The notes below the pieces were generated by a model. It made no database searches. It saw only the letters and a program-made list of their open reading frames with translations, and had not been told where the DNA came from. This document shows positions 1 to 7,663 of a DNA stretch of 64,000 nucleotides, piece after piece. A program made the translations under genes and the position numbers. Origin of the DNA: Syntrophobacter sp963666995 (GTDB lineage Bacteria > Desulfobacterota > Syntrophobacteria > Syntrophobacterales > Syntrophobacteraceae); the NCBI GenBank assembly GCA_963666995.1, contig OY762941.1, positions 3,348,001 to 3,412,000 on the forward strand, read 5' to 3'. The first letter of the stretch is position 1. Each line of letters starts with the position of its first letter.

Positions 1-163
1 CCTCAATTTCCCTCAACAAACCGGCAGTTCGGCTCCCGTCGCCCGGTCCTGCCTCACCGCCTGTCCCGGTCGTCTCTTCGTCGGCGCGTCTGCGAGCGCC
101 GGCTTCACGTTCCAGCTCTTCGACCCTGCGTTCGAGTTCTTCGTAAGTCCTTTTTCTGTTCAT
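1..163 (-). CDS. N-terminus of a PAS-type sensor kinase (cut by window edge)
   Basis: The minus strand from an ATG at 163-161 reads MNRKRTYEELERRVEELERE and stays open to the window edge for 54 codons. The opening, a short basic start followed by TYEELE and a charged heptad-like coiled coil, is typical of PAS/GAF sensor histidine kinases of Desulfobacterota (family knowledge). No sensory or kinase domain lies within the window, so the kinase assignment is inference. A GGGG stretch sits about 10 bases before the start. The residues after the coiled coil are rich in Gly, Thr and Glu and look like a linker. The gene follows aroF-pheA on the same strand, with a long inverted repeat between them. 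Confidence 0.55.
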   Translation of the reverse strand, partial: MNRKRTYEELERRVEELEREAGARRRADEETTGTGGEAGPGDGSRTAGLLREIE

Positions 164-272
164 TGAAAGGCCCCTGCGTTCCCGAAGATCTGCGCTTCAA
201 GCGATCTGATGTGTTCTAAAAGAGTCTTCTGGCGGCATCTTCAGAAGTTAAGCAGAAAAAGGCAACTGGAAA

Positions 273-325
273 GGGGCACGGCACAGGAAAACGTCAATCT
301 TCTTTGAAACGGCGGACCGTGCCCC
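273..325 (-). terminator. Long-loop inverted repeat behind aroF-pheA
   Basis: GGGGCACGG at 273-281 is exactly complementary to CCGTGCCCC at 317-325, giving a 9-bp stem with a loop of about 35 bases just after the stop of aroF-pheA. Only a short CCTTTCC follows on the transcribed strand, so it is not a strong intrinsic terminator. It may be a transcript-end stem or a processing site. Confidence 0.35.
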
Positions 326-332
326 GATCCCT

Positions 333-2231
333 TCAATGACTCGCCCCGGCTCCTTTCTGATAGCTGCCGAGGAATTTGAAGAATTCGGTCTTACTCACCA
401 GTGCATCCAGAATGTGGTGCCGGCCCTCTTCGGCCACGTCCACTTCCAGGTCTGCGTAGAACAGGTATTCCCACGGTCTGCTGTGGATCGGCCGAGACTC
501 CAGCTTCACCAGGTTTATGTTGTTTTCGGCAAATATCCGGAGCGTCTCGAACAATGCCCCCGGATTGTCGCTCACGGAATAGATGAGGGAAGACTTGTTC
601 CTGGGGCCGGGCAGGACCTCATTCTTAGATATCACCACAAACCTGGTGAAATTCCGGGGGTTCGTCTCTATCCCCTCCTTCAGTATCGCCATCTCATGGA
701 GCTGGTCCGCCTCTTCGCTCGCGATTGCTGCTTCGCTCGGATCGTTGCTTTCCTTAACCCTCAGAACGGCGCTGGCCGTGTCTTTGCAAGCGATCTGATC
801 CCATTCGGGATGCTTTTCAAGATACTCCCTGCACTGCTGAAAGACCTGAGGGTGTGAGTAGACCTTCTCCAAACCTTCGATGGATGCGTGTTCGTGCCCC
901 AGAAGATTGTGCTTGATCCTGAGGGTCAGTTCCCCCATGATTTTGAGGTCATACTCAAGCAGCAGGTCGTAATTTTCGTGAATACTGCCCGTGAGACTGT
1001 TTTCAACGGGAACGACGCCGAAGGCCGCCTGCTCGCTGTCCACCTGATCGAAGACTTCCCGGAACGAAGAGCAATTGAGAATGGGTACCTCGGTCCCGAA
1101 AAACTGCATGCATGCCCTGTGTGAAAACGATCCGGCCACGCCGCTGTATACGACCCTTACCGGGGTCTTGCCTTTATCGCGGTGAGGCTTCGTGATGGCG
1201 GCCTTGTCGAGATAGGCGTAGTCGAGCTGCTTTCCCACCACTGGGGCAATCACGTAAAGGTCCCGCATGAGTTGCTCGAACTGCTCGGGATAGAGGCTCT
1301 GCGCGCCGTCCGAGAGCGCCTTATCGGGTTCGGTGTGCACCTCGATGATCAACCCGTCGGCTCCCGCGGCTATGGAGGCACGGGCCATGGGACTGACCTT
1401 TTCCCGGATTCCCGTGGCGTGACTGGGATCGACGATTATTGGAAGATGAGTGAGTTTCTTTATGACCGGGACGGCGGTGAGGTCCAGGGTGTTCCGCGTG
1501 TAGCGCTCGAACGTGCGGATCCCGCGCTCGCACAGGATGACCTGGTCGTTTCCTTCCGAGAGGATATATTCGGCGGACATCAGCCATTCTTCGATGGTGG
1601 CGGACAGTCCCCTCTTCAGGAGTACCGGCTTGCCAATCCTGCCCACACACTTGAGGAGTTCGAAGTTCTGCATATTCCGGGCGCCCACCTGGACCACGTC
1701 CACGTATTTCACCATAAGGTCGGCCTGACCGGGGGACGTGATCTCGGTAACGATGCCGAGCCCGGTTTCTTCCCTCACTTCCGTGAGAATCTTCAGCCCT
1801 TCTTCCCCAAGCCCCTGGAAAGAATACGGCGACGTTCGCGGTTTGAACGCTCCGCCCCTGAACAGTACTGCGCCGTGTTTGCGGACCGTCCGGGCGATAT
1901 CGAGGGTCCGCTTCCTGTCTTCAACGCCGCAGGGACCCGCAATCACCACCAGACGGTCTCCGCCTATGGTCACGTCACCGACCCTGATGATGGAAGAGGC
2001 GGGATGGAACTCGCGGCTCACCAGCTTGTACGGCTTGGAAATGGGAACAGCTCTTTCCACACCCGGCAGCGATTCGTAGTATGCGGTCTCCTTGTACCCT
2101 TTACCGACAACCCCCAGAATCCGCTCATCGACCCCGCCTGTTTCCTTCACCAGGTAGTCCTCGGAGCGAAGCATCTCTTTGAGCTTTTCCATTTCTTCCC
2201 TTTTGATTCCTTTTTTCAGTATGAGAATCAC
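333..2231 (-). CDS. Fused DAHP synthase (class I-beta) / prephenate dehydratase
   Basis: This 632-residue fusion joins the first step of the shikimate pathway to a late step of phenylalanine synthesis. Residues 1 to about 345 are a DAHP synthase of the AroF/AroG-Q type: an N-terminal ferredoxin-like regulatory part, then the barrel with AGPCGVED, FRGGAFKPRTSPYSFQG, KRGLSATIEEW and DPSHATG. Residues from about 370 are a prephenate dehydratase with VVPVENSLTGSIHENYDLL, KDTASAV and NFTRFVVI. An ACT domain (SVSDNPGALFETLRIFAENN) closes the protein from about residue 555. No chorismate mutase segment is visible. Translation starts at a GTG with GGAGG eight bases upstream. In known prephenate dehydratases the ACT domain binds Phe, so Phe may inhibit both activities (inference). 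Transcription is very likely controlled by the Phe attenuator directly upstream. Confidence 0.92.
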   Translation of the reverse strand: MILILKKGIKREEMEKLKEMLRSEDYLVKETGGVDERILGVVGKGYKETAYYESLPGVERAVPISKPYKLVSREFHPASSIIRVGDVTIGGDRLVVIAGPCGVEDRKRTLDIARTVRKHGAVLFRGGAFKPRTSPYSFQGLGEEGLKILTEVREETGLGIVTEITSPGQADLMVKYVDVVQVGARNMQNFELLKCVGRIGKPVLLKRGLSATIEEWLMSAEYILSEGNDQVILCERGIRTFERYTRNTLDLTAVPVIKKLTHLPIIVDPSHATGIREKVSPMARASIAAGADGLIIEVHTEPDKALSDGAQSLYPEQFEQLMRDLYVIAPVVGKQLDYAYLDKAAITKPHRDKGKTPVRVVYSGVAGSFSHRACMQFFGTEVPILNCSSFREVFDQVDSEQAAFGVVPVENSLTGSIHENYDLLLEYDLKIMGELTLRIKHNLLGHEHASIEGLEKVYSHPQVFQQCREYLEKHPEWDQIACKDTASAVLRVKESNDPSEAAIASEEADQLHEMAILKEGIETNPRNFTRFVVISKNEVLPGPRNKSSLIYSVSDNPGALFETLRIFAENNINLVKLESRPIHSRPWEYLFYADLEVDVAEEGRHHILDALVSKTEFFKFLGSYQKGAGASH

Positions 2232-2269
2232 GGCAAATCCTCCAGTTGCGCTTTAGGGTTCCCACCAAT

Positions 2270-2301
2270 AAAAAAACCCCAAGGAAAATTCCTCGGGGTT
2301 T
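2270..2301 (-). terminator. Intrinsic terminator of the Phe attenuator (stems 3:4)
   Basis: On the minus strand an AAACCCCGAGGAA arm pairs with TTCCTTGGGGTTT across a short T-rich loop and runs into seven Ts (2276-2270). It lies about 40 bases before the GTG of aroF-pheA and after the leader peptide stop. A complete terminator inside the 5' leader of a biosynthetic gene is the hallmark of attenuation. The other arm assignments are given with the leader region at 2311-2372. Confidence 0.9.
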
Positions 2302-2310
2302 CAATTTTAT

Positions 2311-2372
2311 GCCAACCCCGGGGGAGTTTGTCTCCACCCGGGGTTCAATTCAAATGTCAGTATCCCAGGTGG
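2311..2372 (-). promoter_or_regulatory. Alternative stems of the Phe attenuator
   Basis: Read on the minus strand, four competing pairings can be drawn. Arm 0 (CCACCTGGG, 2372-2364, inside the last codons of the leader peptide) pairs with arm 1 (CCCGGGTGG, 2342-2334) over 9 bp with one G-U. Arm 1 (AACCCCGGG, 2345-2337) pairs perfectly with arm 2 (CCCGGGGTT, 2322-2314). Arm 2 (CGGGGTT) can instead pair over 7 bp with AACCCCG of terminator arm 3. Model (inference): a ribosome stalled on the Phe run leaves arm 0 free, 0:1 forms, 2:3 prevents the terminator and aroF-pheA is read. A ribosome reaching the stop codon covers arm 0, 1:2 forms and 3:4 terminates. Confidence 0.8.
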
Positions 2373-2485
2373 ATGCTCCTAAAGAAGAAGAAAAAGAAAC
2401 CGAAAAAGGACGCAGAAACACGCCCGGCCGGCAGGCATCCACCCAGATCAGAAGTATGAGAATCCAACAACCAATGTCTATCCAT
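2357..2485 (-). CDS. pheL: Phenylalanine leader peptide
   Basis: This 42-codon reading frame runs from ATG 2485-2483 to TGA 2359-2357. Residues 27-35 are FFGFFFFFF, so eight of nine consecutive codons are Phe, a mix of TTT and TTC. A GAGGAG ribosome site ends eight bases before the ATG, and a good sigma-70 promoter lies just upstream. The frame ends 56 bases before the attenuator terminator. This matches the leader peptides of enterobacterial pheA and pheST attenuators in design (known), although the sequence before the Phe run is unrelated as far as I can tell. The symbol pheL is used by analogy of function, not by homology. Confidence 0.9.
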   Translation of the reverse strand: MDRHWLLDSHTSDLGGCLPAGRVSASFFGFFFFFFRSIHLGY

Positions 2486-2512
2486 TGAAAAAACTCCTCA
2501 CAGTGTTCTGGA

Positions 2513-2541
2513 AGAATAGAGTCTCCGTATCGTTCTGTCAA
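2513..2541 (-). promoter_or_regulatory. Sigma-70 promoter of pheL-aroF-pheA
   Basis: The minus strand has TTGACA at 2541-2536, a perfect -35, then a 17-base spacer and TATTCT at 2518-2513 as -10 (4 of 6). The start point would fall near 2506, some 20 bases before the leader peptide ATG, so the leader transcript up to the GTG is about 275 bases long. Confidence 0.8.
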
Positions 2542-2778
2542 CCTGAATCCGAACCACGCGGCACCAGGCGTACGGATTGCAGGAAAAGCTCAGGACGATG
2601 TTTCATCTCCCCAGGAGCGGGCTTATCTGTTAGAACTACTACGCTTCGGTGCCGCCGGTTGAAAAAATCAATGCGTTGCGACGGCAGATGAATCGACAAT
2701 GGGCAGTGTTGTGCCCTTCAAGTTCGCTCGGGTTGCACGTCGAGGAAATCACACCGGAATCCGGGGGAGGCAGGCGGA

Positions 2779-3714
2779 TTGGCTCTAAACAGTGGGTTTG
2801 AGTATCGGGAGCGAATAGACGGCAGAGGCGGCGGACTTGCGGTCTTGACCTACCTGGCGCGAAGTTACCGCCATTCCTCGGAACAGGCCTGGCGGGATCG
2901 CCTGGAAAACGGCGAGATCTATCTAGATGGCCGCGAGGTCCGGTCCGATGCGGTATTGATGCCGGGCCAACGGCTTGCCTGGCGGCGTCCGCCGTGGAAC
3001 GAGCCGGATGTCCCGCTCGCTTACGGTGTACTCCACGAAGATGAAGACCTGCTGGCGGTGGCCAAGCCCGGCGGGCTCCCCTCCGTCCCCGGCGGCGGGT
3101 TCCTCGAGCACACACTGTTTGCGCTGGTTCGAAAAAAATATCCGGAGGCCACACCCGTTCATCGCCTGGGTCGGGGCACTTCGGGGATTGTATTGTTTGC
3201 GCGCACCGCACGGGCCAGGTCCCTTCTCTGCGCGGCTATGCGGCGGAGCGAAGTGGTCCGGATCTACCGGGCGCTCGCTTGCGGCATACCTGTTCCGGAC
3301 AGTTTTTCCATTGACGCGCCGATCGGCCCGGTACCTCACCCGCGAATCGGAACGGTCTACGGTGCATGCCCGGGCGGAAAGCGTGCGCTGAGCCGGGTCA
3401 GGGTCCTCGAGCGGCGTACGGCCGGATCGCTTCTTGAAGTCAGCATCGAAACCGGAAGACCTCACCAGATCCGCATTCACCTTGCCGTTGCAGGACACCC
3501 GCTGGTTGGGGATCCCCTCTTTGTCGCGGGAGGAAAACCCATGGAAACGGGGACCGCGCTCCCCGGCGATTGCGGCTATCTGCTTCACGCCGAGCGTCTG
3601 CTGCTGCGGCACCCGGCGACGGGGTCACCATTTGAGATCTGGTGCGGCCCTCCCCCCGAACTCAGGATGGGAACCAAAACGGGGTCCATCGGGAAGGAAC
3701 CCCCGGATATCTGA
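2779..3714 (+). CDS. RluA-family RNA pseudouridine synthase, HRLG variant
   Basis: 311 residues. An S4-like RNA-binding segment (about residues 18-75, WRDRLENGEIYLDGREV) is followed by the synthase fold: ILYEDEDLL-like GVLHEDEDLLAVAKPGGLPS, VHRLGRGTSGIVLFA near residues 126-140, YRALACG and the late motif TGRPHQIRIHLAVAGHPLVG. The family isomerises uridine in rRNA or tRNA (known). The usual HRLD catalytic motif reads HRLG here. The codons are unambiguous (CAT CGC CTG GGT), so the classic aspartate is absent. I believe a subgroup with HRLGRGTSG exists, including plant members, but cannot confirm it here. The start is a TTG with GGAGG eight bases upstream; no ATG fits better. It diverges from the aroF-pheA promoter. 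The target RNA position is unknown. Confidence 0.82.
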   Translation: MALNSGFEYRERIDGRGGGLAVLTYLARSYRHSSEQAWRDRLENGEIYLDGREVRSDAVLMPGQRLAWRRPPWNEPDVPLAYGVLHEDEDLLAVAKPGGLPSVPGGGFLEHTLFALVRKKYPEATPVHRLGRGTSGIVLFARTARARSLLCAAMRRSEVVRIYRALACGIPVPDSFSIDAPIGPVPHPRIGTVYGACPGGKRALSRVRVLERRTAGSLLEVSIETGRPHQIRIHLAVAGHPLVGDPLFVAGGKPMETGTALPGDCGYLLHAERLLLRHPATGSPFEIWCGPPPELRMGTKTGSIGKEPPDI

Positions 3715-3821
3715 AAAAGGCGGAAATGAAGATGACCGGCAGGCCTTCCACCTTGCCGTCAACGGGGCTGAATTCTGAATTGCGCGGTTGGACCTTTGCG
3801 TCTTCCGGTTTCAAGGGGCTT

Positions 3822-4056
3822 TATACTAATTTGCGTTCAAGAGGATACTCTTGAGATCCCCAAAAAGAGCGGGGGAATGATTCCCCCGCGCCCCCGGATT
3901 TCGGCCACACGCGCAAGCGCGTGTGGCCGAGCGCTCAGCGCTCGCGGCTGCTGCCGCAGCGCCAAACTGAGCCGCGAAGCGGCGTGGGGGTGTGGGGGAC
4001 GCAGTTCCCCACGCTTTTCATTCTTTGATGGCGTCTTGAACGCAACTCGGTATTAG
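3822..4056 (+). repeat. Dispersed repeat family A, copy 1 (MITE-like)
   Basis: An element of about 235 bp with terminal inverted repeats TTGCGTTCAAGA (3831-3842) and TCTTGAACGCAA (4034-4045), extended outward by TATACT/AGTATA-like bases. Inside are several strong hairpins, among them GGCCACACGCGC...GCGCGTGTGGCC and GCGGGGGAATGATTCCCCCGC. Related copies occur at 14871, 37683, 46983, 48133 and 50689, in both orientations and in full and shortened forms. There is no coding capacity. The size, terminal repeats and copy number fit a non-autonomous MITE (inference). Confidence 0.8.
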
Positions 4057-4137
4057 AAGGGCCGGAGATGGGAAGTTCGCCGTTTAGGGATGGGAATTAG
4101 ATATGCAGTTATTTCAATCTGAAGGACTGATACCGGT

Positions 4138-5952
4138 ATGGCGCTGATCAGCATGAGGGATGTGAGCGTGGGCTTTGGAGGTCCGCTGTTGCTCGACCAC
4201 GTCAATCTCCAAATAGAGCGGGGCGAACGAATGTGCCTCCTTGGCAGAAACGGGGTCGGCAAGAGCACTCTGATGCGGCTCATGCACGGGGATCTCACTG
4301 CCGATGAGGGGGAGATAATACGTCAGCAGGGTCTGCGGGTGGCCCTGCTCCCCCAGGAAGTGCCGCAGGGGATCACGGGTACGACCTTTGATATTATCGC
4401 CGGGGGACTGGATGAAGAGAACCACGGCCCGCACGCTTCCAGTGATGATGCCGAGGAGCGCAGCCGCCGGCAGGTGGAAAAAATCATCTCGCGAATGGAG
4501 CTGGATCCCCAGGCACAATTCGAAGCGCTTTCGGCGGGGTTCAAACGCCGGGTAATGCTTGCCAGGGGACTGGTCCGCGATCCGGATCTCCTGCTGCTGG
4601 ACGAGCCGACCAACCATCTCGATATTGAAGCCATAGGCTGGATGGAAGAATTCCTGCTGCGCTATGGAGGGACGTTGTGCTTTGTCACCCATGACCGGAT
4701 GTTTTTGCGAAAGCTTGCTACACACATCGTGGAACTGGACCGGGGGAGCTTCATCGACTGGTCGTGCGATTATGAGACCTTTCAAAAGCGGAGACAGGCC
4801 GCGCTCGAGGCGGAAGCCGGACAGTGGGCCCAGTTCGACAGGAAGCTGGCGCGGGAGGAGGTCTGGATCCGGCAGGGGATCAAGGCCAGGCGTACCCGCA
4901 ATGAAGGCAGGGTGAGGGCGCTCGAACAGATGCGGGAGGAGCGGCGCGCGCGGCGTGAGCGTACGGGTGCGGTCCGTATGCGTACGCAGGAAACCGGACG
5001 TTCAGGCAAACTGGTCATCGATGCCGACGGCCTCGTTTATGGCTACAGCGGTCAGGAGCCTGTCATCCGTGATTTTGCCACGGTCATCATGCGCGGGGAT
5101 AAGGTTGGAATCATCGGTCCGAACGGTTTTGGCAAGACGACGCTGTTGCGCCTTCTGCTGGGGGAACTGCCGCCGCTTAAGGGTACGGTGCGATATGGAG
5201 TCAACCTCGAGGTGGCCTATTTCGACCAGCTCCGGGCACAACTGGATGAAGACAAGTCGGTGCTCGAAAATGTCGGAGAAGGGAACGACACCATCCTTTT
5301 TAACGGCAGGTCGCGGCACATCACCGGCTACCTCCAGGATTTCCTGTTTTCCCCGGAGAGGGCCCGTTCCCCCGTGCGTATCCTGTCGGGCGGCGAGCGA
5401 AACCGGCTGCTGCTGGCGCGTCTCTTCACGAGGCCGTTCAACGTGCTTGTTATGGATGAGCCGACAAACGATCTCGACACCGAGACCCTGGAACTCCTGG
5501 AGGAGTTGCTGCTCGACTTCCCCGGCACCCTGCTGCTGGTGAGCCACGACCGGACCTTCCTAAACAACGTCGTCACAAGCACCCTGGTGCTTGAAGGCGA
5601 TGGTCATGTCGGCGAATACATCGGCGGCTACGACGATTGGGTGCGGCAACGAAGGGCCGATGTCCCGGTCAGGGCGGGGAAATCCACCGGAGGATCGGAA
5701 AAGCAGCGCCCCCGGCGTGAACGCAGGCAGGCGCTGAGCTTCAGGGAACAGCGGGAACTCGAGGCGCTCCCGCAGTTGATCGAAACTCTTGAGGCGGAAC
5801 AGAGGGAGTTGTATCGGACGATGTCCGATCCCCGGTTTTACAGGCAGGCGGGCGCCGGAATTGCCGAGGCACGCACCCGCCTGGAATCCCTCGAACGGGA
5901 GTTGGAAGAGGCATACCGGCGCTGGGAAGCGCTGGAAGCACTGAACGGATGA
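4138..5952 (+). CDS. uup: ABC-F ATPase, Uup type
   Basis: 604 residues with two nucleotide-binding domains and no membrane segments. Domain 1 has Walker A GRNGVGKST, signature LSAGFKRRV and Walker B LLLDEPTNHLD. Domain 2 has GPNGFGKTT, LSGGERNRL and LVMDEPTNDLD. A linker rich in Arg and Glu (about residues 225-290) lies between them. The last 80 residues form the charged coiled coil typical of Uup, which binds branched DNA or ribosomes (known). ABC-F proteins act on ribosomes rather than transport; Uup also affects precise transposon excision in E. coli. The first signature has Ala for the second Gly of LSGG. GAAGGA lies about 10 bases before the ATG. Confidence 0.9.
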   Translation: MALISMRDVSVGFGGPLLLDHVNLQIERGERMCLLGRNGVGKSTLMRLMHGDLTADEGEIIRQQGLRVALLPQEVPQGITGTTFDIIAGGLDEENHGPHASSDDAEERSRRQVEKIISRMELDPQAQFEALSAGFKRRVMLARGLVRDPDLLLLDEPTNHLDIEAIGWMEEFLLRYGGTLCFVTHDRMFLRKLATHIVELDRGSFIDWSCDYETFQKRRQAALEAEAGQWAQFDRKLAREEVWIRQGIKARRTRNEGRVRALEQMREERRARRERTGAVRMRTQETGRSGKLVIDADGLVYGYSGQEPVIRDFATVIMRGDKVGIIGPNGFGKTTLLRLLLGELPPLKGTVRYGVNLEVAYFDQLRAQLDEDKSVLENVGEGNDTILFNGRSRHITGYLQDFLFSPERARSPVRILSGGERNRLLLARLFTRPFNVLVMDEPTNDLDTETLELLEELLLDFPGTLLLVSHDRTFLNNVVTSTLVLEGDGHVGEYIGGYDDWVRQRRADVPVRAGKSTGGSEKQRPRRERRQALSFREQRELEALPQLIETLEAEQRELYRTMSDPRFYRQAGAGIAEARTRLESLERELEEAYRRWEALEALNG

Positions 5953-5966
5953 CCTTCGGAATACCG

Positions 5967-6350
5967 CTACTTCTTATCTTTCAGCAGGGCTTCGAGACCG
6001 GCGAACGGCTTGAAGGTGGAAGCAGGCTCTTTTTCCTCGCCCGGCGTCACTTCGTCGTACCATTCCCCATCCTGCCCCCGGGAATGTTCGTTGTCGTGAC
6101 AGTAGAGGCACAGCAACTCCCAGTTGCTGCCGTCAGGCGGGTTGTTGTTGTGATTGTGGTCCTTGTGATGGACCGTGAGTTCACGGAGCCTCTTGCCGGA
6201 GAATTCCCGGCCGCACCGCGCACAGATCCACGGCAGGAGCTTGAGTGCCCGTTCCCGATAGGTTTTCTCGCGAAGCTCACGACTGCGCCGGGCCTCGTCA
6301 ATGATCCGATCCATCCTTTCGACCTCTCTTCGCATCTTCTCGGGTGACAT
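5967..6350 (-). CDS. yajD: HNH nuclease family protein, YajD-like
   Basis: 127 residues from the ATG at 6350, chosen because GGGGGAG lies nine bases upstream; the frame stays open a further 27 codons without a better start. After a charged helical N-terminus come PWICARCGREF, the HNH core LTVHHKDHNHNNNPPDG with SNWELLCLYCHDNEHS, and a C-terminal PFAGLEALLKDKK. Two CxxC pairs (CARC, CLYC) probably hold a structural zinc, and the His pair in VHHKDH forms the beta-beta-alpha metal site (family knowledge). This is close to E. coli YajD along its length, whose role is unknown. It is convergent with uup; the stops lie 14 bases apart. Confidence 0.88.
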   Translation of the reverse strand: MSPEKMRREVERMDRIIDEARRSRELREKTYRERALKLLPWICARCGREFSGKRLRELTVHHKDHNHNNNPPDGSNWELLCLYCHDNEHSRGQDGEWYDEVTPGEEKEPASTFKPFAGLEALLKDKK

Positions 6351-6637
6351 ACAACACATCTCCCCCATCAGGACCGGCAGAAGCCTGACGGGGACATGCG
6401 AATAACCTGACTTACCATTACATAATATCATTCCCGAGCGCTGTCGAACAATTCATACTGCGTTGGATTCAAGACGACTTGCATTCGAGTCGATGGTCCT
6501 GAAATCCCTGAAGAAAGCGGGGAAAAGATTTCCGGGCCGTTGCCCGCCTTCACGGCCTGCGGGAGGCGTGCGAAACTGACGGACACCCGCGAGGCGTCTC
6601 CGACGATATCTTCGGTGGTGAGGACAAAGGCATCCCC

Positions 6638-6777
6638 GGCGGGTGGCCCGGACAACTCGTTGTCCGGGTCCGTAAGGACAAGAGGAAAGGACAAACCCTT
6701 CGTTGCCCTTGGAAGACTCACCCTTTGAACCTCTTGCGCTTCGCGCACGGACAAACAAGTTGTCCGTGCCACCCGCC
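6638..6777 (+). repeat. Dispersed repeat family B, copy 1 (MITE-like)
   Basis: A 140-bp element that begins GGCGGGTGGCCCGGACAA and ends TTGTCCGTGCCACCCGCC, an inverted repeat of about 18 bp. Each end is itself followed by a smaller palindrome (GGACAACTCGTTGTCC). Related copies lie at 54366 and 62873, and a collapsed copy at 55702. The flanking stretch 6432-6952 has no supported gene. Confidence 0.8.
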
Positions 6778-6952
6778 ATTTTCCACGTGGATTCTATTTG
6801 GGCAACGACCCCTTCTCCAACACCCACCGGGGTTTCGGTCCACGCCGGCTCGTGGGGGGCGGGCGCCACACAAGCTGCCGGTGCCGGAAGGGCAAGAGGC
6901 AAAGGACGGGCTGCTCCGATAACAGAGGACCTGACAGAGGCCGAGCGACGGC

Positions 6953-7492
6953 TCATCGCATTTTCCTGAGCGCTTTCAAGGTGAGCAGGGAACACAACAC
7001 GCAACTGATGTTCTGCTCCGCGAAAGTCTCTATCTCACCCAGCGGAATTGAAATTACCACGGTTTCTTCCTGGGGATTTGACGGCCGTGCGACCTGCCTG
7101 CACTCCCTTGCGATCAAAAAGTGGGATGTTTGATTCGAATAGGAAGAATCCATCACGAAGGAACCGATCTGCTCGAAGCTTTCGGCCGTGTACCCGGTTT
7201 CTTCAAGCAGCTCGTGCCGAGCGGCATCGAAGATGGTCTGTTCGTCATCGATGGTGCCCCCGGGGTAATCGATGCACACTCGCCCGATACCGTGTCTGTA
7301 CTGTCCGATCAGGACGGCCTGACCGTCCGGGGTTACCGGGAACACGAGAACGCCATCCCGTTTCTTCCACGTATAATACTCCGGCACCAGGTGGCCGGAA
7401 GGCGTTTCGCAGGAATCCCTGAACAATTCAAACCACGGGGTTTTCAGGATAACCCTGCTTTCATGAACTTTCCATTCGGTAAGGTTTTTCAT
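6953..7492 (-). CDS. Nudix hydrolase (ADP-ribose pyrophosphatase-like)
   Basis: 179 residues from the ATG at 7492, with GGGGAG six bases upstream. The order of features is that of ADP-ribose pyrophosphatases: an N-terminal strand region (VILKTPWFELFRDSCETPSG), VLVFPVTPDGQAVLIGQYR, then the Nudix box DYPGGTIDDE followed by FDAARHELLEETGY. These enzymes cleave nucleoside diphosphates linked to another moiety and need Mg2+ (known). Compared with the consensus GX5EX7REUXEEXGU, the first Glu is Gln and the Arg of RE is His; the ELLEE glutamates that bind metal are kept. Substrate and activity are uncertain. It follows the acyltransferase-like gene on the same strand after about 170 bases. Confidence 0.8.
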   Translation of the reverse strand: MKNLTEWKVHESRVILKTPWFELFRDSCETPSGHLVPEYYTWKKRDGVLVFPVTPDGQAVLIGQYRHGIGRVCIDYPGGTIDDEQTIFDAARHELLEETGYTAESFEQIGSFVMDSSYSNQTSHFLIARECRQVARPSNPQEETVVISIPLGEIETFAEQNISCVLCSLLTLKALRKMR

Positions 7493-7663
7493 CGTTTCTC
7501 CCCGCCGTTTCGGCAAATCAGGTGATGCCCGGTCTTCCCGCCTGCGGTTCTCCATTTGACTGTGGATTGGCCCGTCCCGCTGCCGGGCTGGTGTCCGGAT
7601 CGGAGGTCGAAGACTCCCGGCCTCCGGCCTTGGAATGCCTCCGGAGACGGGGTCCACCCCCGG

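Noticed and set aside
1182..2459. 425-codon plus-strand frame opposite aroF-pheA
   Set aside because: It mirrors the real gene in a G+C-rich sequence, has no domain motifs, and runs through the attenuator.
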